Shown in pieces: positions 24,863-33,821 of a DNA stretch of 34,932 nt. The notes under the pieces were generated by a model. It saw only the letters and a program-made list of their open reading frames with translations. It had not been told where the DNA came from and made no database searches. Numbering within the stretch: the first letter of the stretch is position 1; the number at the start of each line of letters is the position of its first letter. Made by a program: the position numbers and the translations under genes. Location: the NCBI GenBank assembly GCA_012842105.1, contig DUTL01000159.1:1-34932 (forward strand). The letters are read 5' to 3'. The DNA comes from Candidatus Fermentithermobacillaceae bacterium. GTDB taxonomy: Bacteria; Bacillota; Sulfobacillia; Fermentithermobacillales; Fermentithermobacillaceae.

Positions 24863-25639
24863 TTATCTTAATTTCTTGAGTTCATCCAGGAGTTTTGCGT
24901 TCAAAACCTTGATGTACGTTCCTTTCATACCCAGTGAACGGGATTCAATAACCCCTGCAGACTCAAACTTACGCAAAGCATTGACTATGACTGAACGGGT
25001 AATGCCGACTCTGTCTGCTACCTTGGAGGCAACAAGGCAACCCTCAGTGCCGCCAAGTTCTTCAAATATGTGTTTCATGGCGTTTAGCTCAGAGAACGAC
25101 AAAGTTCCCAGTGCCACCTGCACTGCCGCACGCTGCCTGGTTTCTTCTTCAACACTCTCCTGGTTGTACCTTATCATCTCCATGGCAGCCACTGTAGCCG
25201 CATGCTCTGCGAGTATAAGATCCCCTGTCTTCAAACGTCCCGACGTTCGTCCTAGCACAAGGGTTCCAAGTCTGTCTCCACCGCCGACCACCGGCACTAT
25301 TGTGGTAACCTTGTCCTTATACGGGCAATCTTGGTCATCTACGAACACACACTTGCCATTGTCATGCTGAACATTCGCTGCAGTGTCCCTGTACATATAC
25401 AACCTTTCTGCGTACGGGCCCGGAAACTCGCTTTGTTTTAACACTTTGGTTTTCATCACAAGGCATTCAAAATCATCTACAAGCGAATAACCCAATATAC
25501 AGCCTAGTTTGTCCAAAATGTAAACATTGCAGTCCAGTGAATCCCGGAGCACCCTTGCGCTTGCCTGAAAGTCCACTTCTGTTGCTGCAATCCTTAGTAA
25601 TTGGTTCATTTTGCGTGTTTTCTCAAGCAATGTCTGCAT
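24863..25639 (-). CDS. codY: Global nutrient-responsive regulator CodY
   Basis: CodY represses genes for adaptation to poor nutrition when bound to branched-chain amino acids and GTP. The N-terminal GAF domain starts LLEKTRKMNQLLRIA. The C-terminal winged helix (about 195-250) has ASKVADRVGITRSVIVNALR followed by the wing GMKGTYIKVLN. The ATG at 25639, with GGGAG upstream, gives 258 residues, the usual size; an earlier in-frame start lacks support. It follows hslU as in Bacillus and precedes the riboswitch-controlled flagellar operon, so its readthrough transcripts would pass through the riboswitch. Confidence 0.97.
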   Translation of the reverse strand: MQTLLEKTRKMNQLLRIAATEVDFQASARVLRDSLDCNVYILDKLGCILGYSLVDDFECLVMKTKVLKQSEFPGPYAERLYMYRDTAANVQHDNGKCVFVDDQDCPYKDKVTTIVPVVGGGDRLGTLVLGRTSGRLKTGDLILAEHAATVAAMEMIRYNQESVEEETRQRAAVQVALGTLSFSELNAMKHIFEELGGTEGCLVASKVADRVGITRSVIVNALRKFESAGVIESRSLGMKGTYIKVLNAKLLDELKKLR

Positions 25640-25664
25640 TTCTACTCTCCCTTTCATGTATCGC

Positions 25665-27068
25665 CTACAGGATATACCTGGTCAGATCTCTGTTTGTCAC
25701 CAGGCCCTCCAACCTATCCTGTACGTATTTTCTGTCAACTACCACTTTGCCCTGCAGCGTGTCGGGCGCTTCAAACAAGACCTCCTCGAGCAACTTCTCC
25801 ATGACCGTGTGAAGCCGCCTGGCACCGATGTTCTCACCTTCCTGATTCACTGCAAACGCCATTTTTGCAATTTCGGTTATGCCATCCGACGTGTATTCAA
25901 GGCAAACCCCGTCTGTCTTCAGCAATTCTCTGTACTGGCGGGTGAGCGAGTTCTCAGGTTCAGTCAAAATTCTGACGAAATCCTCTTCTTCCAGTGCATC
26001 CAGCTCAACTCTGATAGGAAAACGGCCCTGAAGTTCAGGAATTAGGTCTGAAGGCTTGCTTACGTGAAAAGCCCCCGCTCCTATAAACAATATGTGGTCT
26101 GTTCTTACCGGGCCATACTTGCTGACCACGGTGGTTCCCTCGACTATAGGAAGCAGATCCCTTTGAACCCCTTCACGTGAAACATCCGGCCCTGCACCCT
26201 TTTCCCTTCCGGCAATCTTATCAAGTTCATCAAGAAACACTATTCCTAACTTCTCGCACCGCCTTATTGCTTCTGAAACGATAGTATCCTGGTCAACAAG
26301 CTTGCTTGCTTCCTCTTGTGCCAGGAGTTTCCGTGCTTCCCTTACCGGAACTCTCCTTTTCTTGGTTCGCCTGGGCAGCAACCCTCCGAAAAGGTCCTGC
26401 ATATTCAGCTCCATTTCTTGCATACCGAGGCCGTCGAAGAACTCTACCCTGGGAGCGCTTGTGTCTTCCACTTCAATTTCAAGCTCTTCATCTTCAAGTT
26501 CTCCGTCTTTGAGCTGTTGGCGAACCAGTGTTCTTTTTGCACGGGCCTGGCGAAACTTTTCACCGAAATCATCGTCATCGTCATCATCATGGTCTGGTGG
26601 CACAGGGTTAAATAGCATTTCAAGGGGGTTCGGAGCCACCCTCCGCCTCTTGGGCATAGGGCACAGTAATTCAACAAGCCTTTCTTCTGCCAATATCTCA
26701 GCCCTGCCCTGTACGTTTTCAAGACTTTCTTTTCTGACCATGCTCACAGCGCTCTCCACAAGGTCTCGGACGATTGAATCCACATCACGGCCTACATAAC
26801 CTACCTCAGTGAATTTAGAAGCTTCCACTTTCACAAAGGGTGCATTTACAAGTTTGGCCAGCCTCCTGCAGATTTCAGTTTTTCCGACCCCTGTAGGGCC
26901 GATCATAAGAATGTTTTTGGGAATAATATCTTCCTGGAGATCGCCTACTACTTTTTGCCTTCTCAACCTGTTCCGGAGCGCCACGGCGACGGCACGCTTG
27001 GCCTGGCTCTGTCCAACTATATATTTATCCAGTTCCGCCACTGTCTCGCGAGGAGTCATGTCTTCCAT
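25665..27068 (-). CDS. hslU: HslU (ClpY) ATPase subunit of the HslVU protease
   Basis: HslU is the AAA+ unfoldase that feeds HslV. The Walker A motif GPTGVGKT is at residues 57-64, and Walker B is IVFLDELDK. The pore loop reads [20 protein letters not shown], and the sensor region includes [20 protein letters not shown]. The C-terminus ends RDLTRYIL, the tail that inserts into HslV. The intermediate I-domain (about 110-245) has an unusual run of aspartates. At 467 residues it is of normal length. The ATG has GAGGGA upstream; hslV ends 33 bases before it. Confidence 0.97.
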   Translation of the reverse strand: MEDMTPRETVAELDKYIVGQSQAKRAVAVALRNRLRRQKVVGDLQEDIIPKNILMIGPTGVGKTEICRRLAKLVNAPFVKVEASKFTEVGYVGRDVDSIVRDLVESAVSMVRKESLENVQGRAEILAEERLVELLCPMPKRRRVAPNPLEMLFNPVPPDHDDDDDDDFGEKFRQARAKRTLVRQQLKDGELEDEELEIEVEDTSAPRVEFFDGLGMQEMELNMQDLFGGLLPRRTKKRRVPVREARKLLAQEEASKLVDQDTIVSEAIRRCEKLGIVFLDELDKIAGREKGAGPDVSREGVQRDLLPIVEGTTVVSKYGPVRTDHILFIGAGAFHVSKPSDLIPELQGRFPIRVELDALEEEDFVRILTEPENSLTRQYRELLKTDGVCLEYTSDGITEIAKMAFAVNQEGENIGARRLHTVMEKLLEEVLFEAPDTLQGKVVVDRKYVQDRLEGLVTNRDLTRYIL

Positions 27069-27101
27069 ACCACACCATCCCTCATGAATCAGGCAATATG
27101 A

Positions 27102-27659
27102 TTATCCTAATTCTTCGATAACAATGTTGTCATTAGTATATATGCATATGGATGCCGCTATCTTCAAAGATTCCCTGGCAATGGAAGCTGCATCCATATC
27201 AGTAAACTTCATGAGAGCCCTGGCAGCTGCCGTTGCGTATGCACCTCCGGAACCTATAGCCAACACCGGTTCATCAGGCTCTATAACCTCACCGGTACCC
27301 GAAACAAGGAGCAGGTGGTTCTTATCCATACAAAGCAGCATTGCCTTTAGTTGCCTGAGGATCCTGTCAGTACGCCACTCCTTAGCCAGGTTAACGGTGG
27401 ATTTCAAGAGGTCGCCCCTTGTTTCTTCCAGGTATCCCTCCAGTTTGTCAAACAGCGTCAGAGCATCTCCCACTGACCCGGCAAAACCGGCAACCACTGA
27501 ATTCTTGTATATCTTTCGTACCTTCCTGGCAGTGGATTTCAGGATAGTCTGATTTGCTTCAAGAGTAACCTGGCCATCCCCGGCCATTGCTGCCTTTCCC
27601 CTTGCCCTAACGGCCAAAACAGTGGTACTCCGGATGCGCGGCTCACAATCGCCAGTCAT
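27102..27659 (-). CDS. hslV: HslV (ClpQ) peptidase subunit
   Basis: HslV is a proteasome-like dodecameric N-terminal-nucleophile peptidase. The N-terminal TTVLAVR, then KAAMAGDGQVTLE, TARKVRKIYKNSVVAGFAGS and IGSGGAYATAAARAL define the family. Eleven residues precede the first Thr, so a propeptide must be removed to expose Thr12, unlike E. coli HslV, where only the Met is lost. Thermotoga-type HslV also has a short propeptide, as I recall. The ATG overlaps the xerC stop by four bases (ATGA). Confidence 0.95.
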   Translation of the reverse strand: MTGDCEPRIRSTTVLAVRARGKAAMAGDGQVTLEANQTILKSTARKVRKIYKNSVVAGFAGSVGDALTLFDKLEGYLEETRGDLLKSTVNLAKEWRTDRILRQLKAMLLCMDKNHLLLVSGTGEVIEPDEPVLAIGSGGAYATAAARALMKFTDMDAASIARESLKIAASICIYTNDNIVIEELG

Positions 27660-28672
27660 GTTTTCTCGCCCCTTTCAGAATCACTCCGGCCCATGCCAGA
27701 GCCGCCTTCCATCTGGCCCATATGAGCCCTTGGGTGGGCATTTCTGTATACTTGCCTTAATCGCTCAGGCATGACATGAGTGTATATCTGGGTGGTCTTG
27801 ATACTTGAATGTCCAAGCATGTCTTGAACCGAACGAAGGTCGGCGCCGCCTGACAGCAGATGCGTTGCGAAAGAGTGCCTGAGCGTGTGGGGTGAACGCC
27901 CATCAGGATCAAGCCCGGCAAGCAAGAGATACTTGTGAAGTACCCGCCGGATGGATCTGACAGACAACCTGCCTCCCCGCTTATTAAGAAAAAGGGGCTT
28001 TCTCATCACAACAAAGCCATGGTTCTCTTGAGTTTGCGCTTTACCCTCCAGGTAAGGGCGGCCCTTGTCAAGATAACTTCCAAGCGCATCCAAAGCCATT
28101 GAGCCCAGCGGCACAAACCTTTCCTTATCGCCTTTGCCCATTACCTGCACAAACCCTAAAGAGTAGTCAATGTCCCCGATATTGAGTTTCGCCAGTTCGC
28201 TGATACGCAGGCCTGCCCCATACAGCAATTCAAGGATGGCGCAATCTCGTTTACCAAGGGGAGTGCCGGTATCAATCACTCCTATGATACGAGCTACTTC
28301 ATCTCGAGAAAACACTTTGGGCAGGTAGCTATGGGTCTTTCTCGAGGATACTCCCCTGGCCGGATTTTCCTTAACCGCACCTCTGCGTGTTAAGAAACGG
28401 CAAAAACTTCTTACGGTAGAAAGTTTCCTGGAAATTGTGGCCCCTTGGTAATTCTGTCTTCCCAAATACACAGCAAATTTGTGAATATGTCCGGGCTCAA
28501 TGTCAGCAGCCGCCATATTTTCAGGTTGCTTGCCAGTGGTTTCCCCTGATAGGAAATGGAAAAACTGGCCAAGATCCTGTGAATAAGATTGAACAGTGTT
28601 AAGGCTCTGGGTCTTTGATACACTGATTTCCACAAGGAAATCTTCCTTCAATTGAAGAAGCGAGTACGTCAT
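27656..28672 (-). CDS. xerC: Tyrosine recombinase XerC
   Basis: XerC resolves chromosome dimers with a partner recombinase at dif. An N-terminal SAM-like core-binding domain (about 1-105) is followed by the catalytic domain. Its residues are visible: Arg in GAGLRISELA, Lys in VMGKGDKERF, HTLRHSFATHLL, LGHSSIKTTQIY and the nucleophile Tyr in IYTHV. A hydrophilic tail of about 30 residues after the Tyr region is longer than usual. The ATG at 28672 has AGGAAGG seven bases upstream. It is codV in Bacillus and precedes hslV there too; trmFO, normally between topA and xerC, is absent. Confidence 0.94.
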   Translation of the reverse strand: MTYSLLQLKEDFLVEISVSKTQSLNTVQSYSQDLGQFFHFLSGETTGKQPENMAAADIEPGHIHKFAVYLGRQNYQGATISRKLSTVRSFCRFLTRRGAVKENPARGVSSRKTHSYLPKVFSRDEVARIIGVIDTGTPLGKRDCAILELLYGAGLRISELAKLNIGDIDYSLGFVQVMGKGDKERFVPLGSMALDALGSYLDKGRPYLEGKAQTQENHGFVVMRKPLFLNKRGGRLSVRSIRRVLHKYLLLAGLDPDGRSPHTLRHSFATHLLSGGADLRSVQDMLGHSSIKTTQIYTHVMPERLRQVYRNAHPRAHMGQMEGGSGMGRSDSERGEKT

Positions 28673-28719
28673 CAAACCGCCTTCCTACTGAATAATCCAA
28701 TGAGCAGCCAAAACTCTGC

Positions 28720-28751
28720 ACGTGCCTATATTAACACTAGCTTTGGCACGT
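28720..28751. repeat. Inverted repeat overlapping the xerC promoter
   Basis: ACGTGCC (28720-28726) and GGCACGT (28745-28751) form perfect seven-base arms 18 bases apart. On the minus strand one arm overlaps the spacer just after the -35 and the other follows the -10, the layout of an operator. As RNA it could only form partly, because the start site is near its end. Confidence 0.5.
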
Positions 28752-28756
28752 ATCAA
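28728..28756 (-). promoter_or_regulatory. Sigma-A-like promoter for xerC-hslV-hslU-codY
   Basis: On the minus strand, TTGATA (28756-28751, five of six) is followed after 17 bases by TAATAT (28733-28728, four of six). It lies in the 99-base gap after topA and would give a leader of about 50 bases. The flanking inverted repeat suggests control. Confidence 0.5.
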
Positions 28757-28774
28757 CTAGTTTTCAAAATATTC

Positions 28775-30853
28775 TTAGATTTTCTCAGAGTACTTGCAAT
28801 CGGGATTTCCGCACCGGTATTCTTTAGACTTGTTCCTGGCCTCAACAAGGAAAGCCCCGCACACCGGACAGCTCTTGCCGGGAACAGGCCTGTACCATGA
28901 GACAAAGTCGCACTTGGGATAGTTTGAACAACCAAAGAATACCCTGCCCTTTCTGGATCTTCGAACCACAATGTCACCCCTGCACCGGGGGCATAAGGCG
29001 CCTGTTTTTTCCAAAAATGGCTTTGTGTTTTTGCAGTCCGGATACCCTGAACAAGCAATGAATTTGCCGTACCTGCTCCGCTTTACCACCATTGGGCGCC
29101 CGCACTTGTCGCAGTCGACCCCGGCAGGCTCATCCTGAATCTTCACCCGTTCTATACTTTCTTCAGCCTTTTCTATCTGTTTGCTGAAAGGCTTCCAAAA
29201 CTCGTCTATGACCTGGTTCCACCTGGATAAGCCTTCTTCTATGGCGTCCAATTTCTTCTCCATTTCAGCTGTAAAACCCACATCCACGATGGACGAAAAA
29301 TGCTTCCTGAGAATCGAATCAACAAGGCGTCCAAGTTCAGTTGGTATCAGGCGCCGCCTTTCTCGATTGACATAATCCCTTTCAGTTAGGGTGGCAATAA
29401 TCGGAGCATAAGTGGAAGGCCTTCCGATTCCGTTTTGCTCAAGCGCTTTGACCAGGCTGGCTTCTGTATATCTCTGAGGCGGCTCAGTGAAATGCTGTAG
29501 AGGATCAATGCTCTTAAGCGCCAGGTGTTCATTTTCGGAAAGAGGTATAATCTCCTCCTGGCCCTCTGAAACGGTATCTTCGCCTTCTTCATATAACCTG
29601 GTAAAGCCTGGGAATCTCAGCCGTGACCCGGTTGCCCTGAAAATGTGCTTATTAGCTGCAACGTCACATGTCACAGTATCATAGACAGCGGGAGACATTT
29701 GGCTCGAGACGAACCTATCCCATATGAGCGTATAAAGTTTGTGTTGATCAGGCGTCAAAAAGGGCTTGATTTCTGCAGGCATCCGTAGAACGGCTGTAGG
29801 CCTTATTGCCTCGTGGGCTTCCTGCGCTCCGGGCTTTGCCTTCCCCCGCCTGCCTTTGCCTATGTATTCTTTGCCATACTTGGTTTCAATGTACCGCCTT
29901 GCCTCCTTAACGGCTACAGGAGAAACCCTTGTGGAATCAGTTCTCATATAAGTTATAAGGCCTGCGTAACCGCGTTTCCCCAGTTCCACTCCTTCGTACA
30001 GCGTTTGTGCAACCCTCATTGTTTTTCTCACGGGAAACCCCAGTTTTCTGGAGGCTTCCTGCTGAAGCGTGGAAGTAGTAAAAGGGAACGGAGGGTTTTT
30101 GCGCCTTTCTTTCGGCTTTACCGAAATCACAATAAATGCTGCGCCATTGATCCCTTCAAGAACCACGTCAACATCTGAACGGTTCTTGAGTTCACGCTTC
30201 TTCCCATCAAACCCGAAATATTTGGCTTTCACCGTGCCTTTTTCGCCTTCCAGCAGAGCTTCAATGGTCCAATACTCCTCAGGTTTGAAGGCCTCGATTT
30301 CTATTTCCCTGTCTACAATGATCCTGAGCGCCGCCGACTGCACCCTGCCTGCCGACAGGCCTGGCCTTATTTTTTGCCACAGCAAAGGGCTCAGCGTATA
30401 ACCTACCAGCCTGTCAAGTATGCGCCTTGCCTGCTGAGCATCAACCAGGCTCTGTTTCACCGGCACAGGATTCTTGAAAGCATCACTTACGGCATTCTCA
30501 GTTATTTCGTGAAACGTGACCCTTTGAGCTTCTTGAGGATCAATGTCGAGAATGCGGCACAAGTGCCAGGATATTGCTTCTCCTTCCCTGTCAGGGTCAG
30601 TAGCCAGATAGATACCTGACGCTTTCTTGGCAGCGCTTTTCAGTTCTTTGATTATTTTTCCCTTACCCCTAATGGTTATATATCTCGGTTCGAATCCGTT
30701 TTCGGTGTCCACTCCCAGTTGACTCTTGGGAAGATCACGTACATGGCCCATAGATGCTTTCACATCATATTTGGACTTCATAAATCGTGATATAGTTTTT
30801 GCTTTTGTTGGAGACTCAACAATAATTAACGGGCGATTTGACTGTTTCTTCAT
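28775..30853 (-). CDS. topA: DNA topoisomerase I
   Basis: TopA relaxes negative supercoils. The Toprim domain has LIIVESPTKAKTI and the DPDREGE acidic triad. The active-site Tyr302 lies in LITYMRTDSTR, with AGRVQSAALR in the core. Three C-terminal zinc ribbons each carry four cysteines (CDKC..CSGYPDC; CPRC..CSNYPKC; CPVC..CGNPDC). The length of 692 is typical. The ATG has AAGGTGG upstream and lies 20 bases after dprA, so the two are probably co-transcribed. Confidence 0.97.
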   Translation of the reverse strand: MKKQSNRPLIIVESPTKAKTISRFMKSKYDVKASMGHVRDLPKSQLGVDTENGFEPRYITIRGKGKIIKELKSAAKKASGIYLATDPDREGEAISWHLCRILDIDPQEAQRVTFHEITENAVSDAFKNPVPVKQSLVDAQQARRILDRLVGYTLSPLLWQKIRPGLSAGRVQSAALRIIVDREIEIEAFKPEEYWTIEALLEGEKGTVKAKYFGFDGKKRELKNRSDVDVVLEGINGAAFIVISVKPKERRKNPPFPFTTSTLQQEASRKLGFPVRKTMRVAQTLYEGVELGKRGYAGLITYMRTDSTRVSPVAVKEARRYIETKYGKEYIGKGRRGKAKPGAQEAHEAIRPTAVLRMPAEIKPFLTPDQHKLYTLIWDRFVSSQMSPAVYDTVTCDVAANKHIFRATGSRLRFPGFTRLYEEGEDTVSEGQEEIIPLSENEHLALKSIDPLQHFTEPPQRYTEASLVKALEQNGIGRPSTYAPIIATLTERDYVNRERRRLIPTELGRLVDSILRKHFSSIVDVGFTAEMEKKLDAIEEGLSRWNQVIDEFWKPFSKQIEKAEESIERVKIQDEPAGVDCDKCGRPMVVKRSRYGKFIACSGYPDCKNTKPFLEKTGALCPRCRGDIVVRRSRKGRVFFGCSNYPKCDFVSWYRPVPGKSCPVCGAFLVEARNKSKEYRCGNPDCKYSEKI

Positions 30854-30873
30854 AATCTTGATTTCCCACCTTC

Positions 30874-31896
30874 TTATGTGCTCAACTTCTGCCCGACAGA
30901 TGTTGTGACATATTTACCACCTGAAAGTGATTTCACAAACCCCTTCACCTCAAGGGATGAAAGCAACGACATTATCCTGTATACCGGCACCTGGTTGAGG
31001 TTGTCGCAAATATCTTCGATTGATTCCCACTGCGTTAAACAGTTTAGCACAAGCGACTCCTCCAGGGTTAAGTTCTGCGTCGATTCATCCACTTCCGGTT
31101 GTGGAACATATTCATTGTCTTTTCTGAGAAAGGATAGCACATCTTCAGCACAGGTTACCAGATATGCGCCTTCCTGAATGAGGCGGTTTGCCCCCTGGCT
31201 TGCATTGGATCTGACACTGCCGGGTACCGCCATTACAGGACGCCCTTGCTTAAGAGCCCAATCCGCTGTAATAAGAGCTCCGGATCTCTGCCCTGCTTCT
31301 ATCACAACAACTCCCAACGACAAACCTGAGATCAACCTGTTCCTTTCCGGGAAGTGCCATGGTTTCGGGCCTGTGCCTGGCAAATACTCAGACACCAAAG
31401 CACCTGCTGAGGGAATATCATCATAAAGGGCCCAATTGGATTTGGGATATACCTGGTCGACCCCCTGGCCAAGACATGCGACAGTCCTCCCGCGGGCCGT
31501 TAAGGCCGCTTTGTGAACACACGTGTCAATTCCGTAAGCCAGGCCTGAGACAATTGTCACTCCTGCTGCAGCAAGTTCAGTGGCTATCTCAACTGCAATG
31601 GATTTTCCAACGCCGGTAGGTTTTCTTGTTCCAACTATGGCCACTGCTATCCTGTCGCTTGGAAACAAGCAACCTCTCACAAAAAGTACACGCGGGCAAC
31701 CGGGCACCCTTCTCAGATTCTCCGGATATTCAGGGTCATCAAAAGCGATTATCTTTATACCTTGCTCCCGGCATGATTCAATCAGAGATTCAGCCTTCCT
31801 AACAAGGTTATCACAAGGTACTTCCCCTTGGCCCTTCCGGTTTCGGTAGTGATACGTTTCAAGGTAACCGGCTAGTTTACGTAATGAACTGGTCAA
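30874..31896 (-). CDS. dprA: DNA-processing protein DprA (Smf)
   Basis: DprA loads RecA on incoming single-stranded DNA and also acts in recombination. The Rossmann-like core shows VGTRKPTGVG, SGLAYGIDTCVHKAAL, CLGQGVDQVYPKSN, SEYLPGTGPKPWHFPERNR and EAGQRSGALITADWAL. A C-terminal winged-helix (about 280-340) is present, but the usual N-terminal SAM-like stretch is short and atypical. The TTG start has AGAGGTG nine bases upstream. It leads a dprA-topA unit behind a good promoter. Confidence 0.94.
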   Translation of the reverse strand: MTSSLRKLAGYLETYHYRNRKGQGEVPCDNLVRKAESLIESCREQGIKIIAFDDPEYPENLRRVPGCPRVLFVRGCLFPSDRIAVAIVGTRKPTGVGKSIAVEIATELAAAGVTIVSGLAYGIDTCVHKAALTARGRTVACLGQGVDQVYPKSNWALYDDIPSAGALVSEYLPGTGPKPWHFPERNRLISGLSLGVVVIEAGQRSGALITADWALKQGRPVMAVPGSVRSNASQGANRLIQEGAYLVTCAEDVLSFLRKDNEYVPQPEVDESTQNLTLEESLVLNCLTQWESIEDICDNLNQVPVYRIMSLLSSLEVKGFVKSLSGGKYVTTSVGQKLST

Positions 31897-31919
31897 GAAT
31901 CAACACACCTCTGGCAGTT

Positions 31920-31947
31920 ATTTTACAACCGCTGAAATTAAAGTCAA
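31920..31947 (-). promoter_or_regulatory. Sigma-A-like promoter for dprA-topA
   Basis: On the minus strand TTGACT (31947-31942) and TAAAAT (31925-31920), each five of six to consensus, are 16 bases apart. They end about 24 bases before the dprA start, so the leader is short. Confidence 0.6.
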
Positions 31948-31983
31948 ATTCTGCCATATCACAGCAAGAGCGTAGCACATTTT

Positions 31984-32019
31984 GATGAAAAAGAAAACCC
32001 GCCACACAATTTTTGGCGG
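31984..32019 (-). terminator. Minus-strand intrinsic terminator upstream of dprA
   Basis: The minus-strand RNA has CCGCCA/TGGCGG with a nine-base loop, followed by GTTTTCTTTTT. No minus-strand gene lies before it, so it would stop antisense transcription from the germination operon or end an unseen short RNA. The rest of the 245-base gap between dprA and the germination genes shows nothing further I can support. Confidence 0.5.
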
Positions 32020-32141
32020 CCTGTATTTATCATGTTCCTGCATATGGTCTGATTTGGCATATGTCGAACACTCATAACCCTATCAGTTAACGGGAATCAT
32101 TAGGAACTGGAGCATACTTACCGGGCTCACAAGGATGGAGA

Positions 32142-33821
32142 GTGATTAGGCTTTTGAAGGTTCCAAAACCCTGGAGGAAAATACGCAACTTGATATTTCC
32201 TCGAAGGGGGCGTTCAGAGAGGGTTAGTTTCTCCCTGGGAGAACGCCCAGCCAAAAAGCCCGAAGAGCCTCGGCCAAAACAGCACGGCAAATCATGGTCA
32301 AAGAATCTTGATTCCAACGTGGAACAGCTGAAAAGGGTATTCCACTTACCGGATTCATCGGATGTTGTCATCAGAGAAGTATCCTGTGCATATCCAAAGG
32401 CCCGGGTGGTAATTGCCTTCATAGAAGGCCTGGCGCATTCAGACAAAGTCCTAATGTCTGTACTTCAGCCTCTTATGCTTCTTTCTTCTATAAGAGAGCA
32501 TCATGAAAGCAAAACCGGAGATCCTGTTGCCCAGATCAAAGACGCTCTGCTTGCAAGTGGCCAGGTCGAAGTAAAACGTACTATAGACGAATCAGTTGAG
32601 GCCATGGTCGCCGGCGACACAATTGTGCTCATACAAGGCCAGGACAGAGCGCTTACAGTCGAAACCAAAGGTTGGGAGCATCGGACCGTTCAACAAGCGG
32701 TAAGTGAACGAATAGTGCGCGGGCCGCAGCAAGGTTTTGTTGAAGTTCTCAGAGTAAACACGGCCCTTTTGCGTTCAATGATTAGATCGCCGGATTTAGT
32801 AGTCGAGAACATTGAAGTTGGGCGCAGAACCAAGACCCAATGCGCCATTGTCTACATGGAAAGCATAGTCAATGAGAAACTGACGACCGAAATCAGGCGG
32901 AGAATTGGGTCATTGGATGTTGATGCCGTCTTGAGCAGCGGCAAGTTAGAGCAACTCATCGAGACCAGCCATAGCCTGCTTCCGACGATAATCAGCACTG
33001 AAAGGCCAGACAGAGCCGCTCACTTCATCCTGGAAGGGGCCATTGCAATTTTGGTGTCAGGCGATCCCTTTGCGTTACTGGCCCCTGTCACCATTTTTGC
33101 CTTTCTTCATAGCCCGGAAGATCATTATGTCCGCTGGCCATATGGCAACATGCTGAGGTTGATTCGGGTTCTGGCGCTGCTCATAGCCGTTCTTTTGCCC
33201 GGGACTTATATCGCAATTACAAACTATCATCCCGAAATGATCCCTCCGGTTCTCCTCTTTTCCCTTGCTGCAGCCAGGGAAATGGTCCCGTTGCCGCTGC
33301 CTTTGGAAGTTATGCTCATGTATTTCGGATTTGAACTCATACGGGAAGCGGGAATCAGAATACCTTCCCCGTTTGGGCCGACCATAGGCATCGTAGGCGC
33401 CCTTCTCGTTGGAGAGGCGGCCGTATCCGCTTCACTGGTAAGCCCCATCATGGTGATAGTCATAGCCATAACCGGAGTAGCTTCTTTCACTATCCCCAAT
33501 CAGGAAGTAGGAATGCTCATTCGCGTAGCAACGCTTATATTCATCATTGTCGGGTCGTTACTTGGGCTCTTCGGAATAGTCGCCACCATGTACGCAGTAT
33601 TTTGCAGGCTGTTTTCTTTAACCAGCCTGGGAGTTCCCTTCTTTGCACCTGTAGCTCCAAAGCAACCTGCCGCTGCTGACATTCTTACCGTTGGCCCATC
33701 CTGGACAATGGAGACCAGGCCTGTGTTTTTGAGGCCCAAAGATACACGTTCCCAACCCGGCATAGCCAGGCAATGGGATATAGATTCGCTACAAGAAGAA
33801 CAGGAGCGTAATTCCAAATGA
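32142..33821 (+). CDS. GerA-family spore germination protein, A subunit
   Basis: The 559-residue protein belongs to the GerAA/GerBA/GerKA family, which forms nutrient germinant receptors in the inner spore membrane with B and C subunits. A hydrophilic N-terminal part (to about residue 290) contains VVIREVSCAYPKARVVIAFI and the paired QGFVEVLRVNTALLRSMIRS segment. A membrane part (about 295-500) has VRWPYGNMLRLIRVLALLIA and the typical PLPLPLEVMLMYFGFELIRE and IPSPFGPTIGIVGALLVGEA. The GTG is chosen as the earliest start; GGAG is only one base before it, with AAGGATG a little further, so the exact start is uncertain. It diverges from dprA. Confidence 0.92.
   Translation: MIRLLKVPKPWRKIRNLIFPRRGRSERVSFSLGERPAKKPEEPRPKQHGKSWSKNLDSNVEQLKRVFHLPDSSDVVIREVSCAYPKARVVIAFIEGLAHSDKVLMSVLQPLMLLSSIREHHESKTGDPVAQIKDALLASGQVEVKRTIDESVEAMVAGDTIVLIQGQDRALTVETKGWEHRTVQQAVSERIVRGPQQGFVEVLRVNTALLRSMIRSPDLVVENIEVGRRTKTQCAIVYMESIVNEKLTTEIRRRIGSLDVDAVLSSGKLEQLIETSHSLLPTIISTERPDRAAHFILEGAIAILVSGDPFALLAPVTIFAFLHSPEDHYVRWPYGNMLRLIRVLALLIAVLLPGTYIAITNYHPEMIPPVLLFSLAAAREMVPLPLPLEVMLMYFGFELIREAGIRIPSPFGPTIGIVGALLVGEAAVSASLVSPIMVIVIAITGVASFTIPNQEVGMLIRVATLIFIIVGSLLGLFGIVATMYAVFCRLFSLTSLGVPFFAPVAPKQPAAADILTVGPSWTMETRPVFLRPKDTRSQPGIARQWDIDSLQEEQERNSK

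Noticed and set aside
26302-26799. 165-codon plus-strand frame within hslU
   Set aside because: It is a Ser-rich antisense reading of the acidic I-domain and has no family resemblance.
32023-32141. Sigma-G promoter before the germination operon
   Set aside because: CATACT near 32113 resembles a sigma-G -10, but no matching -35 lies at the right distance.
32087-32446. 119-codon minus-strand frame overlapping the start of the germination gene
   Set aside because: It is antisense to a recognised GerA-family gene and shows no domain.
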